A stretch of 64,000 nt of DNA from Brevibacillus panacihumi (GCF_003710985.1 NZ_RHHT01000002.1:248001-312000), one strand, 5' to 3'; positions 44,189 to 54,371 are shown, counted from the first letter of the stretch. Numbers and translations: made by a program. Notes: a model not told the origin generated them from the letters alone.

Positions 44189-45764
44189 GAAAAAAGAGGG
44201 ATAGCTGTTCACCAATCCAAGGGATGCGGCGCACGTCCTGCCTGCCCAACACCCGAAAGGCAAGAAGCAGAAGAAGATAGAGGCAGGAGCTGGCAGGAAT
44301 GCTGACCAACATGGCATATGCCTTGGTCTCGTGCGGCAGCCACTGATTGGCAATGTACGATCCACAATAGCCCATGATCAGCATGGCGACGCCGATTTTG
44401 GCGAACTCCCAGACATCGATGGCAAAGCCGATTTTTTTTACCAGGCTGGAAAAATGCAATAGCGTAACCAGTGTAATCCCGATATTGAGGGCGATGACAG
44501 TGCCGTAAATGCCAAAGCTGGGCTGGGAGGTAAAGGCAAACATGGCAGCAATTTTTACAATCGCGCCAATAAGTGTGTTGCGAAAGACGACCTGTGCATA
44601 ATCCAGTCCTTGCAGGGCCGCAGCCAGCGGTGCTTGAAAGAACAGGAAGACCGAGAAGGGAGCCAGCCCCTTCAGAATCAGGCCGACTTCATGAAACTTG
44701 TCGCCGTACAGCAATGCGCAGATCGGTTCTGCAAAAATGGTCAGCAATACCGTGCAAGGTGCTCCGATTACGAGTGTAATGCGCATAGCTTGATAGATGC
44801 GCCGATGCACCAGTGGGGCATTTTTTTGATAGGCGGCTTCCGCTACAGCAGGAACGAGTGAAACGGACAAGGAATTGGTTAAAAAGGTGGGAAATAGCAA
44901 AAGCGGGACTGCCATTCCTGCAAATTGGCCGTACAGGCCAGTAGCATCGGCAATGGCGTAACCTGCGATAACCAGGGCAAACGGAACGAGCATCGGTTCC
45001 AGTACATAAGCGATGGAGCCAATCACTCGGCTCATCGTTACAGGCAGAGCAACGTGGATCAACTGCTGGATGCTTGCCGTTCCTGCTTTTACTCTTGTAT
45101 AGAACGGCCTTCGCAGCAGCTGAGCGGTTTTTTTTCTGCTCCCTTTGCGGTATTGCCAAAAAATGTACAAGAGCCCGGCAGCTTCTCCGAAAATGATGCT
45201 CCCTACTGCCCCCGCGGTAGCATACTCGATGCCGTAGGGGAGGAAGGTCATCGTCATGACGGCTACCAGCGCCATGCGTACTACCTGCTCCAGCAGTTGA
45301 GAGACAGCGGTCGGAATCATGTTCTGCTTTCCCTGGAAGTAGCCTCGCAGGACCAGGGAGATCCCGGAGATGGGAATCACCGGAATCGCAGCGAGCATAA
45401 CCACATGGGCACGAGCGTCGGCAAACAAGAGAGCAGCGAGTAAATCGGAAAATAGCAGAAGCGGCAAGCAAACAACCAGGCTGATACTGCCTGCTACCAA
45501 TAGGGAGACGTAGAGAAAGCGGCGAGTCTGTCGGTAATCCTTGGCCGCTTCCGACTCGGCTACCTGTTTTGCGATCGCCACGGGCAAACCAAAAGTTGTC
45601 ACCGTAATGAGAAAGTACAGAAGCGGCACAACCATCTGATAGAGCCCCATTCCTTCCGCGCCGATGATGCGGGAGAGAACGATCCTGTGGGCAAAGCCGA
45701 ACAATTTTGTCACGCCGCCAGCCAGGATGAGGATAACCGTTCCGTAAAAAAAGGACTGTTTCAT
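44178..45764 (-). CDS. spoVB: SpoVB, MOP-family flippase for spore cortex precursors
   Basis: A polytopic membrane protein needed for cortex peptidoglycan, thought to move lipid-linked precursors in the forespore outer membrane. The product has 528 aa and about 14 membrane helices. The N-terminal region GGVTKLFGFAHRIVLSRIIG and FGLPVAIAKQVAESEA is as in B. subtilis SpoVB. ATG 45764 has AAAGGAG six bases upstream; the in-frame start at 45827 has none. Upstream on the minus strand, CATATTCT fits a sigma-E -10 element without a good -35. It is divergent from comN. Confidence 0.93.
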   Translation of the reverse strand: MKQSFFYGTVILILAGGVTKLFGFAHRIVLSRIIGAEGMGLYQMVVPLLYFLITVTTFGLPVAIAKQVAESEAAKDYRQTRRFLYVSLLVAGSISLVVCLPLLLFSDLLAALLFADARAHVVMLAAIPVIPISGISLVLRGYFQGKQNMIPTAVSQLLEQVVRMALVAVMTMTFLPYGIEYATAGAVGSIIFGEAAGLLYIFWQYRKGSRKKTAQLLRRPFYTRVKAGTASIQQLIHVALPVTMSRVIGSIAYVLEPMLVPFALVIAGYAIADATGLYGQFAGMAVPLLLFPTFLTNSLSVSLVPAVAEAAYQKNAPLVHRRIYQAMRITLVIGAPCTVLLTIFAEPICALLYGDKFHEVGLILKGLAPFSVFLFFQAPLAAALQGLDYAQVVFRNTLIGAIVKIAAMFAFTSQPSFGIYGTVIALNIGITLVTLLHFSSLVKKIGFAIDVWEFAKIGVAMLIMGYCGSYIANQWLPHETKAYAMLVSIPASSCLYLLLLLAFRVLGRQDVRRIPWIGEQLSLFFPRR

Positions 45765-45845
45765 GGAAGGCTCCTTTGCATGGATAAATGTACTCCATAC
45801 AGAATATGGACGTGCTGAGAAAGGCATGACTACTTTGAGGGGGAA

Positions 45846-46088
45846 ATGAAAATGGATCTAGCGAGCAAGCAGGAATGGTTTTCGGAGGTAGAAAGCATCT
45901 GCCAAAGCAAAGCAGAAGAATTTGCTTTGCTTGGCTATGACAATGTCACGGCACAGGATATATGGGAATGCGTCACGCAAGGATACAAAGAAATCCCTCC
46001 GTTGCACCGCATGGTAAACGATATTTTGTCGCTGAAACCGAATAAATACATGAACTACCTCATGATTCAAATGTATCGCAATTCATAA
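45846..46088 (+). CDS. comN: Post-transcriptional regulator ComN
   Basis: The product has 80 aa. It aligns along its whole length with B. subtilis ComN (YrzD), which affects comE mRNA at the poles and division sites. Typical segments are YDNVTAQDIWECVTQ and LHRMVNDILSL near the middle. It lies between spoVB and secD as in B. subtilis. GAGGGGGAA precedes two in-frame ATGs (45846 and 45852); either may be used. It appears monocistronic. Confidence 0.88.
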   Translation: MKMDLASKQEWFSEVESICQSKAEEFALLGYDNVTAQDIWECVTQGYKEIPPLHRMVNDILSLKPNKYMNYLMIQMYRNS

Positions 46089-46172
46089 TGAAACTTTTTC
46101 CCGCTCTATTCGTACACCATCTAGATACGCATGACGGGAGATGGTTACCATGATTCGCCTAGCCTGCAATAA

Positions 46173-46202
46173 TTGACACTTTTTTTCATCGTTCGCTATA
46201 AT
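46173..46202 (+). promoter_or_regulatory. Consensus sigma-A promoter of secD-secF
   Basis: TTGACA (46173-46178) and TATAAT (46197-46202) both match the consensus perfectly, with an 18 bp spacer. The start codon of secD lies 58 bp further. Confidence 0.9.
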
Positions 46203-46260
46203 GGGCATATTGGTTTTCGTCTAGGACGGGACCCTTTGAGGAAAGAGGGGTATTACGACA

Positions 46261-47499
46261 ATGGTGAAATGGGGAAGATTCGTCCTGTTTTTGGTTGTTG
46301 TGGCTTTGTTGGGCACATTAGTCGCGACGACGACCAGAGATGTAGCAGGAAACATTACGCTCGGTCTTGACCTGCAGGGCGGGTTTGAGATTCTGTACGA
46401 GGTAGAGCCGCTGGAGGCTACGCATAAAGTTGACATTGAACTGCTCAAGGCAACTGCGTACATGATTGAGAAACGGATTAATATCGGAGGAGTGGCAGAA
46501 CCGGTTATCGTGACAGAATTGCCCAACCGCATCCGTGTTCAAATTGCTTCTCAATCTGCCGATCAGGACAAGCTCAGAGAACTGATTGGCAAGCCCGCTG
46601 TACTTACTTTCCGCGATGAGGCGGGAAATATTATCCTGCGAGGTAGTGACCTGGCTCCAAACGGTGCGGCAGTCGGCTATGACGACCTGAGACGCCCGCT
46701 GGTAACAGTCAAATTTTCCGATCCGAAAAAATTGGAAGACGTGACACGCGCCAACTTGCACAAACGCATGGCGATCTACCTGGATGAGAACATGCAAACC
46801 AATCCGGTGATTCAATCTGTGATCCCCGGGGGCAGTGCGCAAATTACAGGTGATTACACTCAGGAATCTGCACAGGAATTGGCGGATTTGCTCAACTCCG
46901 GTGCGATGCCTGCGAAGCTGATTGAGAAGCAGGTAACCTCTGTAGGGGCATCTCTGGGTAAAATTGCTTTGGAGAAAACGATTTATGCCGGTTACGTCGG
47001 AGGAGCTTTGATCGTCCTCTTCATGCTGTTTGTCTACCGCATGCCTGGCATGATCGCCAATATAACATTGGCTGGGTTCTGTTTTTTCTGTTTGGTCGTG
47101 CTTGATTGGATGGACGCGACTCTTACATTGCCGGGGATCGCTGGCTTTATCCTGGCGGTCGGGATGGCTGTAGATGCGAATATCATTACGTACGAGCGAA
47201 TTCAGGAGGAAATCCGCTCCGGCAAGACGATTCTTTCGGCTTTCCGCGCGGGTGAGCGCCGTTCTCTAGTGACGATCCTCGACGCGCACATCACGACGCT
47301 GATTGCGACAGGGGTATTGTTCTACTTTGGTACAAGCTCGATCCAAGGCTTTGCCATCGTGCTCGCTATGACACTCATTGTAAGTATTATTACGAACGTG
47401 TTCGGATCTCGATTCCTGCTCTGGCTGGTAGTACGCTCCAACATGTTTAAAAAGCCGTTCTGGTTCGGAGTAAAGGAGAGTGAGATCGGTGAGCTTTGA
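46261..47499 (+). CDS. secD: Protein translocase subunit SecD
   Basis: A membrane component that uses the proton gradient to help pull proteins through SecYEG. The product has 412 aa. The first membrane helix (about 6-25) is followed by the signature LGLDLQGGFEILYEV near 37. The P1 domain follows, then five membrane helices with the conserved GMAVDANIITYERIQEE near 300. It overlaps secF by 11 bp. In B. subtilis SecD and SecF are one fused protein. Confidence 0.97.
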   Translation: MVKWGRFVLFLVVVALLGTLVATTTRDVAGNITLGLDLQGGFEILYEVEPLEATHKVDIELLKATAYMIEKRINIGGVAEPVIVTELPNRIRVQIASQSADQDKLRELIGKPAVLTFRDEAGNIILRGSDLAPNGAAVGYDDLRRPLVTVKFSDPKKLEDVTRANLHKRMAIYLDENMQTNPVIQSVIPGGSAQITGDYTQESAQELADLLNSGAMPAKLIEKQVTSVGASLGKIALEKTIYAGYVGGALIVLFMLFVYRMPGMIANITLAGFCFFCLVVLDWMDATLTLPGIAGFILAVGMAVDANIITYERIQEEIRSGKTILSAFRAGERRSLVTILDAHITTLIATGVLFYFGTSSIQGFAIVLAMTLIVSIITNVFGSRFLLWLVVRSNMFKKPFWFGVKESEIGEL

Positions 47500-48418
47500 T
47501 AAAGACCATACAGTGATTCGATTTGACATCGTAAAGAATCGCCGGAAGTTCTTCCTGTTCTCCGGAGCGATTATCGTCCTGGGCTTGCTGTTTTCTTTGT
47601 TCCAGGGGTTTAACCTGGGCGTTGACTTCCAAGCCGGGACGCGGTTGGATATCTACGTCGGAAAGGAATTCGTCCCTGCCGATGTGGAAGCAATCTTGAA
47701 AGAGCAGCTGCCGGAAGCAAAGTTCTCCGCTGTGACGCCATATGGCACAAATCAAGCCTACACCCGTTTTGACCAGACGGTGTCATCTGATAAAATGATG
47801 GAAATCGAGCAAGCGCTGAAGGCCAAATACGGGGATCAGGTGACCAAGCAGGTCGCGACAGTAGACCCAAGCATCGCACGTGAAATGGTGAAAAAGGCTG
47901 CGATTGCAGTATTGATCGCCTCTCTCGGGATCATTGTCTACATCGCGTTTCGTTTCCAATGGCTGTTTGGTATCGCTACGGTCGTAGGGCTGGCGCATGA
48001 CGTGATTATCCCCATTGCGCTGTTCTCTGTCCTCGGTCTGGAGGTAGATATCACCTTCATCGCAGCGATTCTGACCATTTTGGGTTATTCCATTAACGAC
48101 AAGATCGTTATTTTCGACCGGATTCGTGAAAATTTGAAAACGATGAAGTCCAAGTCAGTAGAGGAACTGGAGCATCTGGTGAACGTTTCCTTGTGGCAAA
48201 CGATGCGCCGCTCCGTTTTCACGGTGGCTACGGTATTCTTTACTGCCATGGCGATTGCAATCTTAGGTAGTGAGAGCATCCGCAACTTCTCGCTGGCGCT
48301 GGTATTCGGTCTGGTGAGCGGGACCTACTCCTCGATCTTCATTGCCGCCCAAGTATGGGTCAACCTGAAGGAGCGCAGCATGCTGAAGAAAAAACGGACA
48401 ACCTCACCATCCAACTAG
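47489..48418 (+). CDS. secF: Protein translocase subunit SecF
   Basis: The partner of SecD. The product has 309 aa. The N-terminal helix (about 20-40) is followed by the signature GFNLGVDFQAGT near 45-56. The membrane domain has the conserved GYSINDKIVIFDRIREN near 205-221. I chose the GTG at 47489 because AAAGGAGAG ends eight bases before it; a GTG at 47480 lies inside that element. It ends in a strong terminator. Confidence 0.96.
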   Translation: MSFDKDHTVIRFDIVKNRRKFFLFSGAIIVLGLLFSLFQGFNLGVDFQAGTRLDIYVGKEFVPADVEAILKEQLPEAKFSAVTPYGTNQAYTRFDQTVSSDKMMEIEQALKAKYGDQVTKQVATVDPSIAREMVKKAAIAVLIASLGIIVYIAFRFQWLFGIATVVGLAHDVIIPIALFSVLGLEVDITFIAAILTILGYSINDKIVIFDRIRENLKTMKSKSVEELEHLVNVSLWQTMRRSVFTVATVFFTAMAIAILGSESIRNFSLALVFGLVSGTYSSIFIAAQVWVNLKERSMLKKKRTTSPSN

Positions 48419-48428
48419 GCTGACAAAC

Positions 48429-48456
48429 AAGCCGCGGGTTCTTCCCGCGGCTTTTC
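48429..48456 (+). terminator. Rho-independent terminator of secDF
   Basis: AAGCCGCGGG (48429-48438) pairs with CCCGCGGCTT (48444-48453), followed by TTC. Confidence 0.88.
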
Positions 48457-48484
48457 TACTCTTCGAAAGACAAGACTGCTGCTA

Positions 48485-48514
48485 TTGTCAGTCTCCCTCT
48501 CCATCCACTATAAT
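48485..48514 (+). promoter_or_regulatory. Sigma-A promoter of recJ-apt
   Basis: TTGTCA (48485-48490) and consensus TATAAT (48509-48514) are separated by 18 bp, 24 bp before the recJ start. Confidence 0.8.
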
Positions 48515-48538
48515 GAATAGGGGATTGGAGGAACGCCC

Positions 48539-50899
48539 ATGCTGAAAGCGAAAACACGCTGGCAATTGGCCGCCTGCGATGAGCGTCTGGCGGAAGAGCT
48601 GGCAGCGCAAGCCAATCTGACTCCGCTGGTATCCAAGCTGCTGGTGATACGCGGCATCCAAACACCAGAACAGGCGCGCGATTTTCTTCAACCGGGGCCA
48701 GAACAATTTCACGACCCATTCTTGCTGGACGGGATGGAGAAAAGCGTGCACCGTATCCGTCAAGCAATCGAGAACAAAGAGCCGATCTGTATTTACGGCG
48801 ATTACGATGCGGATGGTGTAAGCTCCACGTCGCTGATGGTACACTTGCTTCGCCAACAAGGAGCTGTGTTTGACTACTATATTCCCAACCGCTTTACGGA
48901 AGGGTACGGGTTACATAAAGAGGCATTGGCCCATCTGCAGGAAAGCGGATTCAAGCTGATTGTCACTGTCGACACAGGAATTAGCGCAGCAGAGCAGGTG
49001 GACTACGCTAAACAATTAGGTCTGGATGTCATCGTCACAGACCATCATGAACCTCCGGCGGTGTTACCGGAGGCATTTGCTGTGATTAATCCCAAAAAGC
49101 CGGGATGTTCCTACCCGTTTGATATGCTGGCGGGTGTAGGGGTAGCCTTTAAACTAGGGCATGCTTTAACAGGAAAACCCCCGCTTCATTTGGCTGACCT
49201 GGCCGCGCTGGGGACAATTGCCGATTTGGTCCCCTTGGTGGATGAAAACCGGGTATTGGCAAAACTCGGCTTGCAGCGCCTGAACCAAACGACCAATCCG
49301 GGCCTGCAGGCATTGATTCGCGTCTGCGGCCTTACAGAAAATGAGCTGTCTGCCGGACATGTCGGCTTTGCATTGGGACCGCGCTTGAACGCAAGCGGGC
49401 GGCTTGAGACGGCAGAGGCCGCGGTCAAACTGTTGGTTACGGAAGATCCACAGGAAGCCGATGCCTGTGCAGTCGAGCTGGACAATCTCAACCGCGAGCG
49501 GCAGGAATTGGTGCAGCAGATGACGGAAGAAGCGGTGGAGATGGTGAAAAATCATTTTCCCCTCGAGCAAAATCAGGTTCTGGTCGTCGCCAAAGAGGGC
49601 TGGAATGTGGGAGTGGTCGGCATCGTCGCTTCCCGCCTGGTTGAGCAGTTTTACCGTCCGACGATTGTGCTGGGCATCGACCCGCAGAAAGGTACGGCAA
49701 AAGGCTCGGCGAGGAGCATCGCTGGCTTCGACATGTATGAAGCGTTGACCGCCTGCAAGGAATGGCTACCCCATTACGGTGGCCACACGATGGCAGCCGG
49801 GATGACGCTGCCTGTGGAAAATCTTGATTTTCTGCGTCAAAGACTGAATGAGCTGGCGAGAGAATGGCTGACAGCAGATGATTTCATTCCGTTGACCAAG
49901 GTGGACGTCTCCCTGGAGCCGGAGGAGATCCATATGGACGCGGTTGAGGAGTTAGCCAAGCTAGCGCCATACGGCATGGGAAACCCCACGCCGCTTGTCA
50001 TGCTTCAGGAAATGGAAACGACAGGGATGCGCGCAATCGGCAGAGAAGAAAATCATCTGAAATGCACCTTGATGCGTGAGGGCTGCAGTCTGGATGCGAT
50101 CGGATTCAATTGGGCGCATGTGACACAGCATGTAACGCCAAAAGCAAGATTTCATGTGCTTGGGGAGCTGTCGGTCAATGAGTGGAATGGCAATCGCAAG
50201 CCCCAGCTGACCATACGGGACTTGTCCGTGCCGCATCGACAGGTTTTTGACTGGCGGGGGAGCCGCGACAAAATGGAGAAATGGCGGCAGTTAATGCTTG
50301 CGGAGGACTCCTTGACCCTCTTGTTTCGCGAGGAGAGTCTGGAGGCTCTGCATGGCCTCTTGACACCGCAGCAACGCCGCTTTGTGCATCTAGTCGAAAC
50401 CTTCGAGGCAGAACCCGCAGATCAGCCTGGCTTTCGCAATCTCGTATTATACGATTTGCCCAGACGACGTGCTGATCTAGAACGAATCGTCCCCATCTGG
50501 AATCAGGCAGAGCGCATCTATTGTCTGTTCGGGGATCCTGATCTGGGGATGGAGAGGCTCTTTTGTCCGGGGAGAGAACATTTCAAGCAACTGTATACGT
50601 TTTTTATGCAAGTACCTGCGGTCAAGCATGAACATCTGGACGCGCTCGCGAGAAAGCTGAAGTGGAAACGGCATGACCTGGATGGGATGCTGGAAGTCTT
50701 TTGCGAATTGTCGTTTCTGGCAAAGGAAGCAGATCAGTATTGTTTCCAGCCTGCTGCAACCAAGCGTCCCCTGGAAAGCTCCATGCTGTACACTGCCTGG
50801 AAAGAAGAAGCCCAACTGGCGACCGAGCTGCTGCTCTCCTCGTCAGAAGGCTTGATACAAATGTTTCACCAATTGGTGGAGCCTGAGCCTGTCACTTAG
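48539..50899 (+). CDS. recJ: Single-stranded-DNA-specific exonuclease RecJ
   Basis: A 5'-3' exonuclease in RecF-pathway recombination and mismatch repair. The product has 786 aa. DHH-family motifs are YGDYDADGVSSTSLMV near 82-97, VTVDTGIS near 141, and VTDHHEPP near 164-171. The DHHA1 domain includes GVVGIVASRLVE near 359 and GGHTMAAGMTL near 414. The C-terminal 230 residues are an extra domain typical of Gram-positive RecJ. GGAGGAACG precedes the ATG. The apt gene follows after 12 bp. Confidence 0.96.
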   Translation: MLKAKTRWQLAACDERLAEELAAQANLTPLVSKLLVIRGIQTPEQARDFLQPGPEQFHDPFLLDGMEKSVHRIRQAIENKEPICIYGDYDADGVSSTSLMVHLLRQQGAVFDYYIPNRFTEGYGLHKEALAHLQESGFKLIVTVDTGISAAEQVDYAKQLGLDVIVTDHHEPPAVLPEAFAVINPKKPGCSYPFDMLAGVGVAFKLGHALTGKPPLHLADLAALGTIADLVPLVDENRVLAKLGLQRLNQTTNPGLQALIRVCGLTENELSAGHVGFALGPRLNASGRLETAEAAVKLLVTEDPQEADACAVELDNLNRERQELVQQMTEEAVEMVKNHFPLEQNQVLVVAKEGWNVGVVGIVASRLVEQFYRPTIVLGIDPQKGTAKGSARSIAGFDMYEALTACKEWLPHYGGHTMAAGMTLPVENLDFLRQRLNELAREWLTADDFIPLTKVDVSLEPEEIHMDAVEELAKLAPYGMGNPTPLVMLQEMETTGMRAIGREENHLKCTLMREGCSLDAIGFNWAHVTQHVTPKARFHVLGELSVNEWNGNRKPQLTIRDLSVPHRQVFDWRGSRDKMEKWRQLMLAEDSLTLLFREESLEALHGLLTPQQRRFVHLVETFEAEPADQPGFRNLVLYDLPRRRADLERIVPIWNQAERIYCLFGDPDLGMERLFCPGREHFKQLYTFFMQVPAVKHEHLDALARKLKWKRHDLDGMLEVFCELSFLAKEADQYCFQPAATKRPLESSMLYTAWKEEAQLATELLLSSSEGLIQMFHQLVEPEPVT

Positions 50900-50911
50900 G
50901 AGGAATTTTAG

Positions 50912-51424
50912 ATGGATTTTAAACAATATATTCGCGTGATCCCTGACTTCCCGCAACCGGGAATTCGCTTCAAAGACATCACGACACTTTTGAAAGACGG
51001 TCCTGCTTATCATGCAGCGATTCAGGAGCTGGCTGTTTTCGCGCGGGAGGTAGAGGCTGAAGTAATCGCCGGTCCTGAAGCCCGTGGCTTTGTCGTGGGT
51101 GCGCCCTTGTCTTATGAGATGAAGATCGGCTTTGTTCCGATCCGCAAATCCGGCAAGCTGCCCTATGAGTCTATCAAGGCAGATTACAACCTCGAATACG
51201 GAAAGGATGCACTGGCGGTCCACGTGGATGCGATTCAGCCCGGGCAACGTGTCCTGATCGCGGATGATTTGTTGGCGACCGGCGGCACCATCGAAACGAC
51301 GATTCAACTGATCGAGCAATTGGGCGGCAAGGTCGTAGGAGCAGCTTTCCTGATCGAGCTGGGCTACCTCGACGGACGCAGCAAGCTGGGGAATATCCCT
51401 GTTAAATCCTTGATCCAATACTAG
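50912..51424 (+). CDS. apt: Adenine phosphoribosyltransferase
   Basis: It salvages adenine to AMP using PRPP. The product has 170 aa. The PRPP-binding motif is [13 protein letters not shown] near 118-130, and the N-terminal [15 protein letters not shown] (about 11-25) is typical. TAGGAGGAA lies before the ATG. It is cotranscribed with recJ and has its own terminator, followed by relA, as in B. subtilis. Confidence 0.98.
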   Translation: MDFKQYIRVIPDFPQPGIRFKDITTLLKDGPAYHAAIQELAVFAREVEAEVIAGPEARGFVVGAPLSYEMKIGFVPIRKSGKLPYESIKADYNLEYGKDALAVHVDAIQPGQRVLIADDLLATGGTIETTIQLIEQLGGKVVGAAFLIELGYLDGRSKLGNIPVKSLIQY

Positions 51425-51435
51425 TTTGTACCAGG

Positions 51436-51460
51436 AAAACGGGCATTGAGCCCGTTTTTT
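51436..51460 (+). terminator. Rho-independent terminator of recJ-apt
   Basis: AAAACGGGC (51436-51444) pairs with GCCCGTTTT (51450-51458) around ATTGA, with T residues 51455-51460. Confidence 0.95.
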
Positions 51461-51503
51461 GCTATTTTGCGGCATTCTTCTTGTCTTTACCGGGGAAAGC
51501 ACC

Positions 51504-51532
51504 TTTACAACCCGAACGACTTACAAGATAAT
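51504..51532 (+). promoter_or_regulatory. Possible sigma-A promoter of relA
   Basis: TTTACA (51504-51509) and GATAAT (51527-51532) are separated by 17 bp. This would give a leader of about 145 nt before the chosen relA start. Confidence 0.6.
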
Positions 51533-51683
51533 AGGATGAAATAGATATTTACCGCATATTCGCGGACACGCAGCGATGACACGACCGTTCTTCACCGTAC
51601 TTGACGCTTCCTCTAAAGGAGTATCGGCTTCTTCGAGAAGGCTTCTATTCAAGCTTTTTTATGAGAGGATAAGGGAAGGAACT

Positions 51684-53855
51684 ATGATTACGGGTATTGA
51701 TGAGGTAGTAAAAAAAGCGAGCACATATCTATCACCTGCGGACTTGGACATGATTTCGCGTGCATATGAGCTGGCAAACAAGGCACACGAGGGTCAGATT
51801 CGAAAATCTGGCGTTCCCTATATTATGCATCCGATCGCGGTTGCGGGGATTCTCGCCAACCTGCATATGGATGCGGTAACGATCGCGGCAGGCTTTCTGC
51901 ACGATGTGGTAGAAGACACGCCGGTGACACTGGATGATTTGCGGGAGCAGTTTGGACCGGATGTAGCTCTCCTTGTCGACGGTGTGACCAAGCTTGAAAA
52001 AATCAAGTACAAATCGAAGGAAGAGCAGCTTGCTGAGAACCACCGCAAGATGCTGATCGCGATGGCACAGGATATTCGGGTGATCATGATCAAGCTCGCC
52101 GACCGTCTCCACAATATGCGCACCCTGCGCCATATGTCAGAGGAGAAGCAGCGGGAAATCTCCGATGAGACGCTGGAGATTTTTGCCCCGCTGGCGCATC
52201 GCCTGGGGATCGCGTCAGTGAAATGGGAGCTCGAGGATACTGCTCTTCGCTACCTGAATCCGCAGCAGTACTACCGCATCGTCAACCTGATGCAGAAAAA
52301 GCGGGTAGAACGTGAAGCCTATCTGAACGAGGCCTCCGCCACCATCCGGGAAAAGCTCGGGGAACTGAACATCGAAGCCGAGATTTCCGGACGTCCCAAA
52401 CATATTTACAGCATTTATAAAAAGATGACGAAGCAGAACAAACAGTTCAATGAAATCTATGACCTGCTTGCTCTGCGTGTGATCGTAAACGACATTCGCG
52501 ACTGCTATGCCGTGCTGGGCATTGTCCACACACTGTGGAAGCCGATGCCTGGACGATTCAAGGATTACATCGCGATGCCCAAGACGAACATGTATCAGTC
52601 CTTGCACACCACGGTGATCGGTCCGAAAGGTGAGCCTCTTGAAGTGCAGATCCGCACATGGGAGATGCACCAGACGGCCGAGATCGGGATCGCGGCTCAC
52701 TGGGCCTACAAGGAAGGCAAGAATGTGGTTCAGGGCTCATTTGCGGAAAAATTGGGCAATCTGCGGGAAATGATCGAGGGCGGCTCGGAGGAAGCGCCCA
52801 ACGCTCAGGAATTCATGGAGAGCCTGAAGCAGGATCTTTTCTCCGACACCGTTTTTGTCTTTACGCCAAAGGGCGATGTTGTGGAGCTCCCAAAAGGCTC
52901 TGTCCCGCTTGATTTCTCGTATCGGATTCACTCTGCTGTCGGAAACCGGACGATCGGGGCCAAGGTCAATGGCAAAATCGTTCCGCTGGATTATGCGATG
53001 AAGACCGGGGACATCGTCGAGATTCTCACTTCGAAGCATTCGTACGGACCGAGCCAGGACTGGCTGAAGATGGCGAAGTCGGCCCATGCTCGAAATAAAA
53101 TTAAACAATGGTTTAAAAAAGAGAAGCGGGAAGAGAATGTAGCCAAAGGCCAGCAGATGGTCGAAGGCGAGATCAAGTCCCGCGGCTTTGACGTCAAAGA
53201 AGCGATGTCGGAAGCCAACCTGAAGGAAGCGGCTGCCCGGTTCAACTTTCAAGGGGCGGAGGACATGTTCGCGGCGGTGGGGTATGGCGGAATCACGGCT
53301 TCGCAGATCGTCACCAGACTGGTAGACAAGATGCGCCGGGAACGCGAGGAGCAAAATCCGGTCATCCCCGAGCACAAGCCGACACCATCCCCGTCTGTTA
53401 CGAGAAGCGAGTCAGGGGTCAAGGTGCGCGGGGTAGACAATCTGCTGGTTCGCATCTCCCGCTGCTGTACGCCGGTTCCGGGCGATCAGATCATCGGTTT
53501 CATTACCAGAGGACGCGGCGTGTCGGTACACCGTCTGGACTGTCCCAACATCGCGACAGAGGACTGTTCGGAGCGTCTGATCGATGTGGAATGGGACACC
53601 GAATTCAAGCACAATTTCCATGTGGATATTGAGATCACCGGGAATGACCGCAGCGGCCTGCTGAACGATGTCCTTCAGGTCGTGGCTGAGACGAAGACCA
53701 ACATCTCGGCCGTCAGCGGCAAGGCAGACAAAAACCGCGTGGCGACCATCCACATGACGATCTCGATCAGCAACGTCGATCACCTGCATAAAGTGGTGGA
53801 ACGAATCAAGCGCATCAAGGATATTTATTCGGTACGCCGAATTTTAAGCACCTGA
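51684..53855 (+). CDS. relA: Bifunctional (p)ppGpp synthetase/hydrolase (Rel)
   Basis: It makes and degrades the alarmone (p)ppGpp in response to amino-acid starvation. The product has 723 aa from ATG 51684, preceded by AAGGGAAGGA. The hydrolase domain keeps the HD motif (FLHDVVEDT near 72-80), so breakdown activity is expected. The synthetase domain has RPKHIYSIYKKM near 238 and YQSLHTTVIGPKG near 305. TGS (FTPKGDVVELPKGS near 393), a zinc-finger-like CC (SRCCTPVPGD) and a C-terminal ACT domain follow. An in-frame start at 51576 would add 36 residues without a ribosome-binding site. Confidence 0.97.
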   Translation: MITGIDEVVKKASTYLSPADLDMISRAYELANKAHEGQIRKSGVPYIMHPIAVAGILANLHMDAVTIAAGFLHDVVEDTPVTLDDLREQFGPDVALLVDGVTKLEKIKYKSKEEQLAENHRKMLIAMAQDIRVIMIKLADRLHNMRTLRHMSEEKQREISDETLEIFAPLAHRLGIASVKWELEDTALRYLNPQQYYRIVNLMQKKRVEREAYLNEASATIREKLGELNIEAEISGRPKHIYSIYKKMTKQNKQFNEIYDLLALRVIVNDIRDCYAVLGIVHTLWKPMPGRFKDYIAMPKTNMYQSLHTTVIGPKGEPLEVQIRTWEMHQTAEIGIAAHWAYKEGKNVVQGSFAEKLGNLREMIEGGSEEAPNAQEFMESLKQDLFSDTVFVFTPKGDVVELPKGSVPLDFSYRIHSAVGNRTIGAKVNGKIVPLDYAMKTGDIVEILTSKHSYGPSQDWLKMAKSAHARNKIKQWFKKEKREENVAKGQQMVEGEIKSRGFDVKEAMSEANLKEAAARFNFQGAEDMFAAVGYGGITASQIVTRLVDKMRREREEQNPVIPEHKPTPSPSVTRSESGVKVRGVDNLLVRISRCCTPVPGDQIIGFITRGRGVSVHRLDCPNIATEDCSERLIDVEWDTEFKHNFHVDIEITGNDRSGLLNDVLQVVAETKTNISAVSGKADKNRVATIHMTISISNVDHLHKVVERIKRIKDIYSVRRILST

Positions 53856-53884
53856 TCCCTGGATGGATTAGGTGTTCTTCTTTG
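53849..53884 (+). terminator. Probable terminator after relA
   Basis: CACCTGATCC (53849-53858) pairs with GGATTAGGTG (53865-53874, one wobble pair), followed by TTCTTCTTT. The stop codon of relA lies in the stem. Readthrough into dtd is possible because the T run is interrupted. Confidence 0.6.
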
Positions 53885-53933
53885 GCCTTCAGCGAGGGGA
53901 TGAAGAAGAATAGGATGAAGAGGAGGAAGCTGC

Positions 53934-54371
53934 GTGCGAGTAGTCGTACAAAGAACCAGGGAAGCCAGCGTGACAGTAGCAGGAGAGGTCGTGGGGCAAA
54001 TCGAACACGGCCTGCTATTGTTGGTAGGAATTACGCATGAGGATAGCGAAAAAGATGTGGAATTCGTTGCGGACAAGGTGGCGCACCTGCGCATCTTTGA
54101 AGATGAAGCGGGGAAAATGAATCATTCGGTGCTCGACACAGGAGGTCAGATCCTGTCTGTCTCGCAGTTTACCCTGTACGGAGACTGCAGGAAAGGAAGA
54201 CGTCCCAATTTTATGAGTGCAGCCCGTCCGGAGCAGGCGGAGCCTTTGTATGAGCTGTTCAACAACAAGTTGCGGGAAAAAGGCTTGCACGTGGAGACAG
54301 GCCGTTTTGGCGCGATGATGGATGTGCGGCTGCTCAATGATGGACCTGTGACCTTGATCGTAGAATCCTAG
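53934..54371 (+). CDS. dtd: D-aminoacyl-tRNA deacylase
   Basis: It removes D-amino acids (and mischarged Gly) from tRNA. The product has 145 aa with a GTG start after GAGGAGGAAGC. Conserved motifs are [13 protein letters not shown] at the start, [17 protein letters not shown] near 76-92 (active-site SQFT) and the cis-Pro segment [10 protein letters not shown] at the end. Its position after relA matches yrvI of B. subtilis. Confidence 0.96.
   Translation: MRVVVQRTREASVTVAGEVVGQIEHGLLLLVGITHEDSEKDVEFVADKVAHLRIFEDEAGKMNHSVLDTGGQILSVSQFTLYGDCRKGRRPNFMSAARPEQAEPLYELFNNKLREKGLHVETGRFGAMMDVRLLNDGPVTLIVES

Noticed and set aside
46151-46177. An eight-codon frame (MIRLACNN) with a passable ribosome-binding site before secD
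   Set aside because: It lies upstream of the consensus secD promoter and its stop overlaps the -35 element, so it would not be on the secDF transcript.
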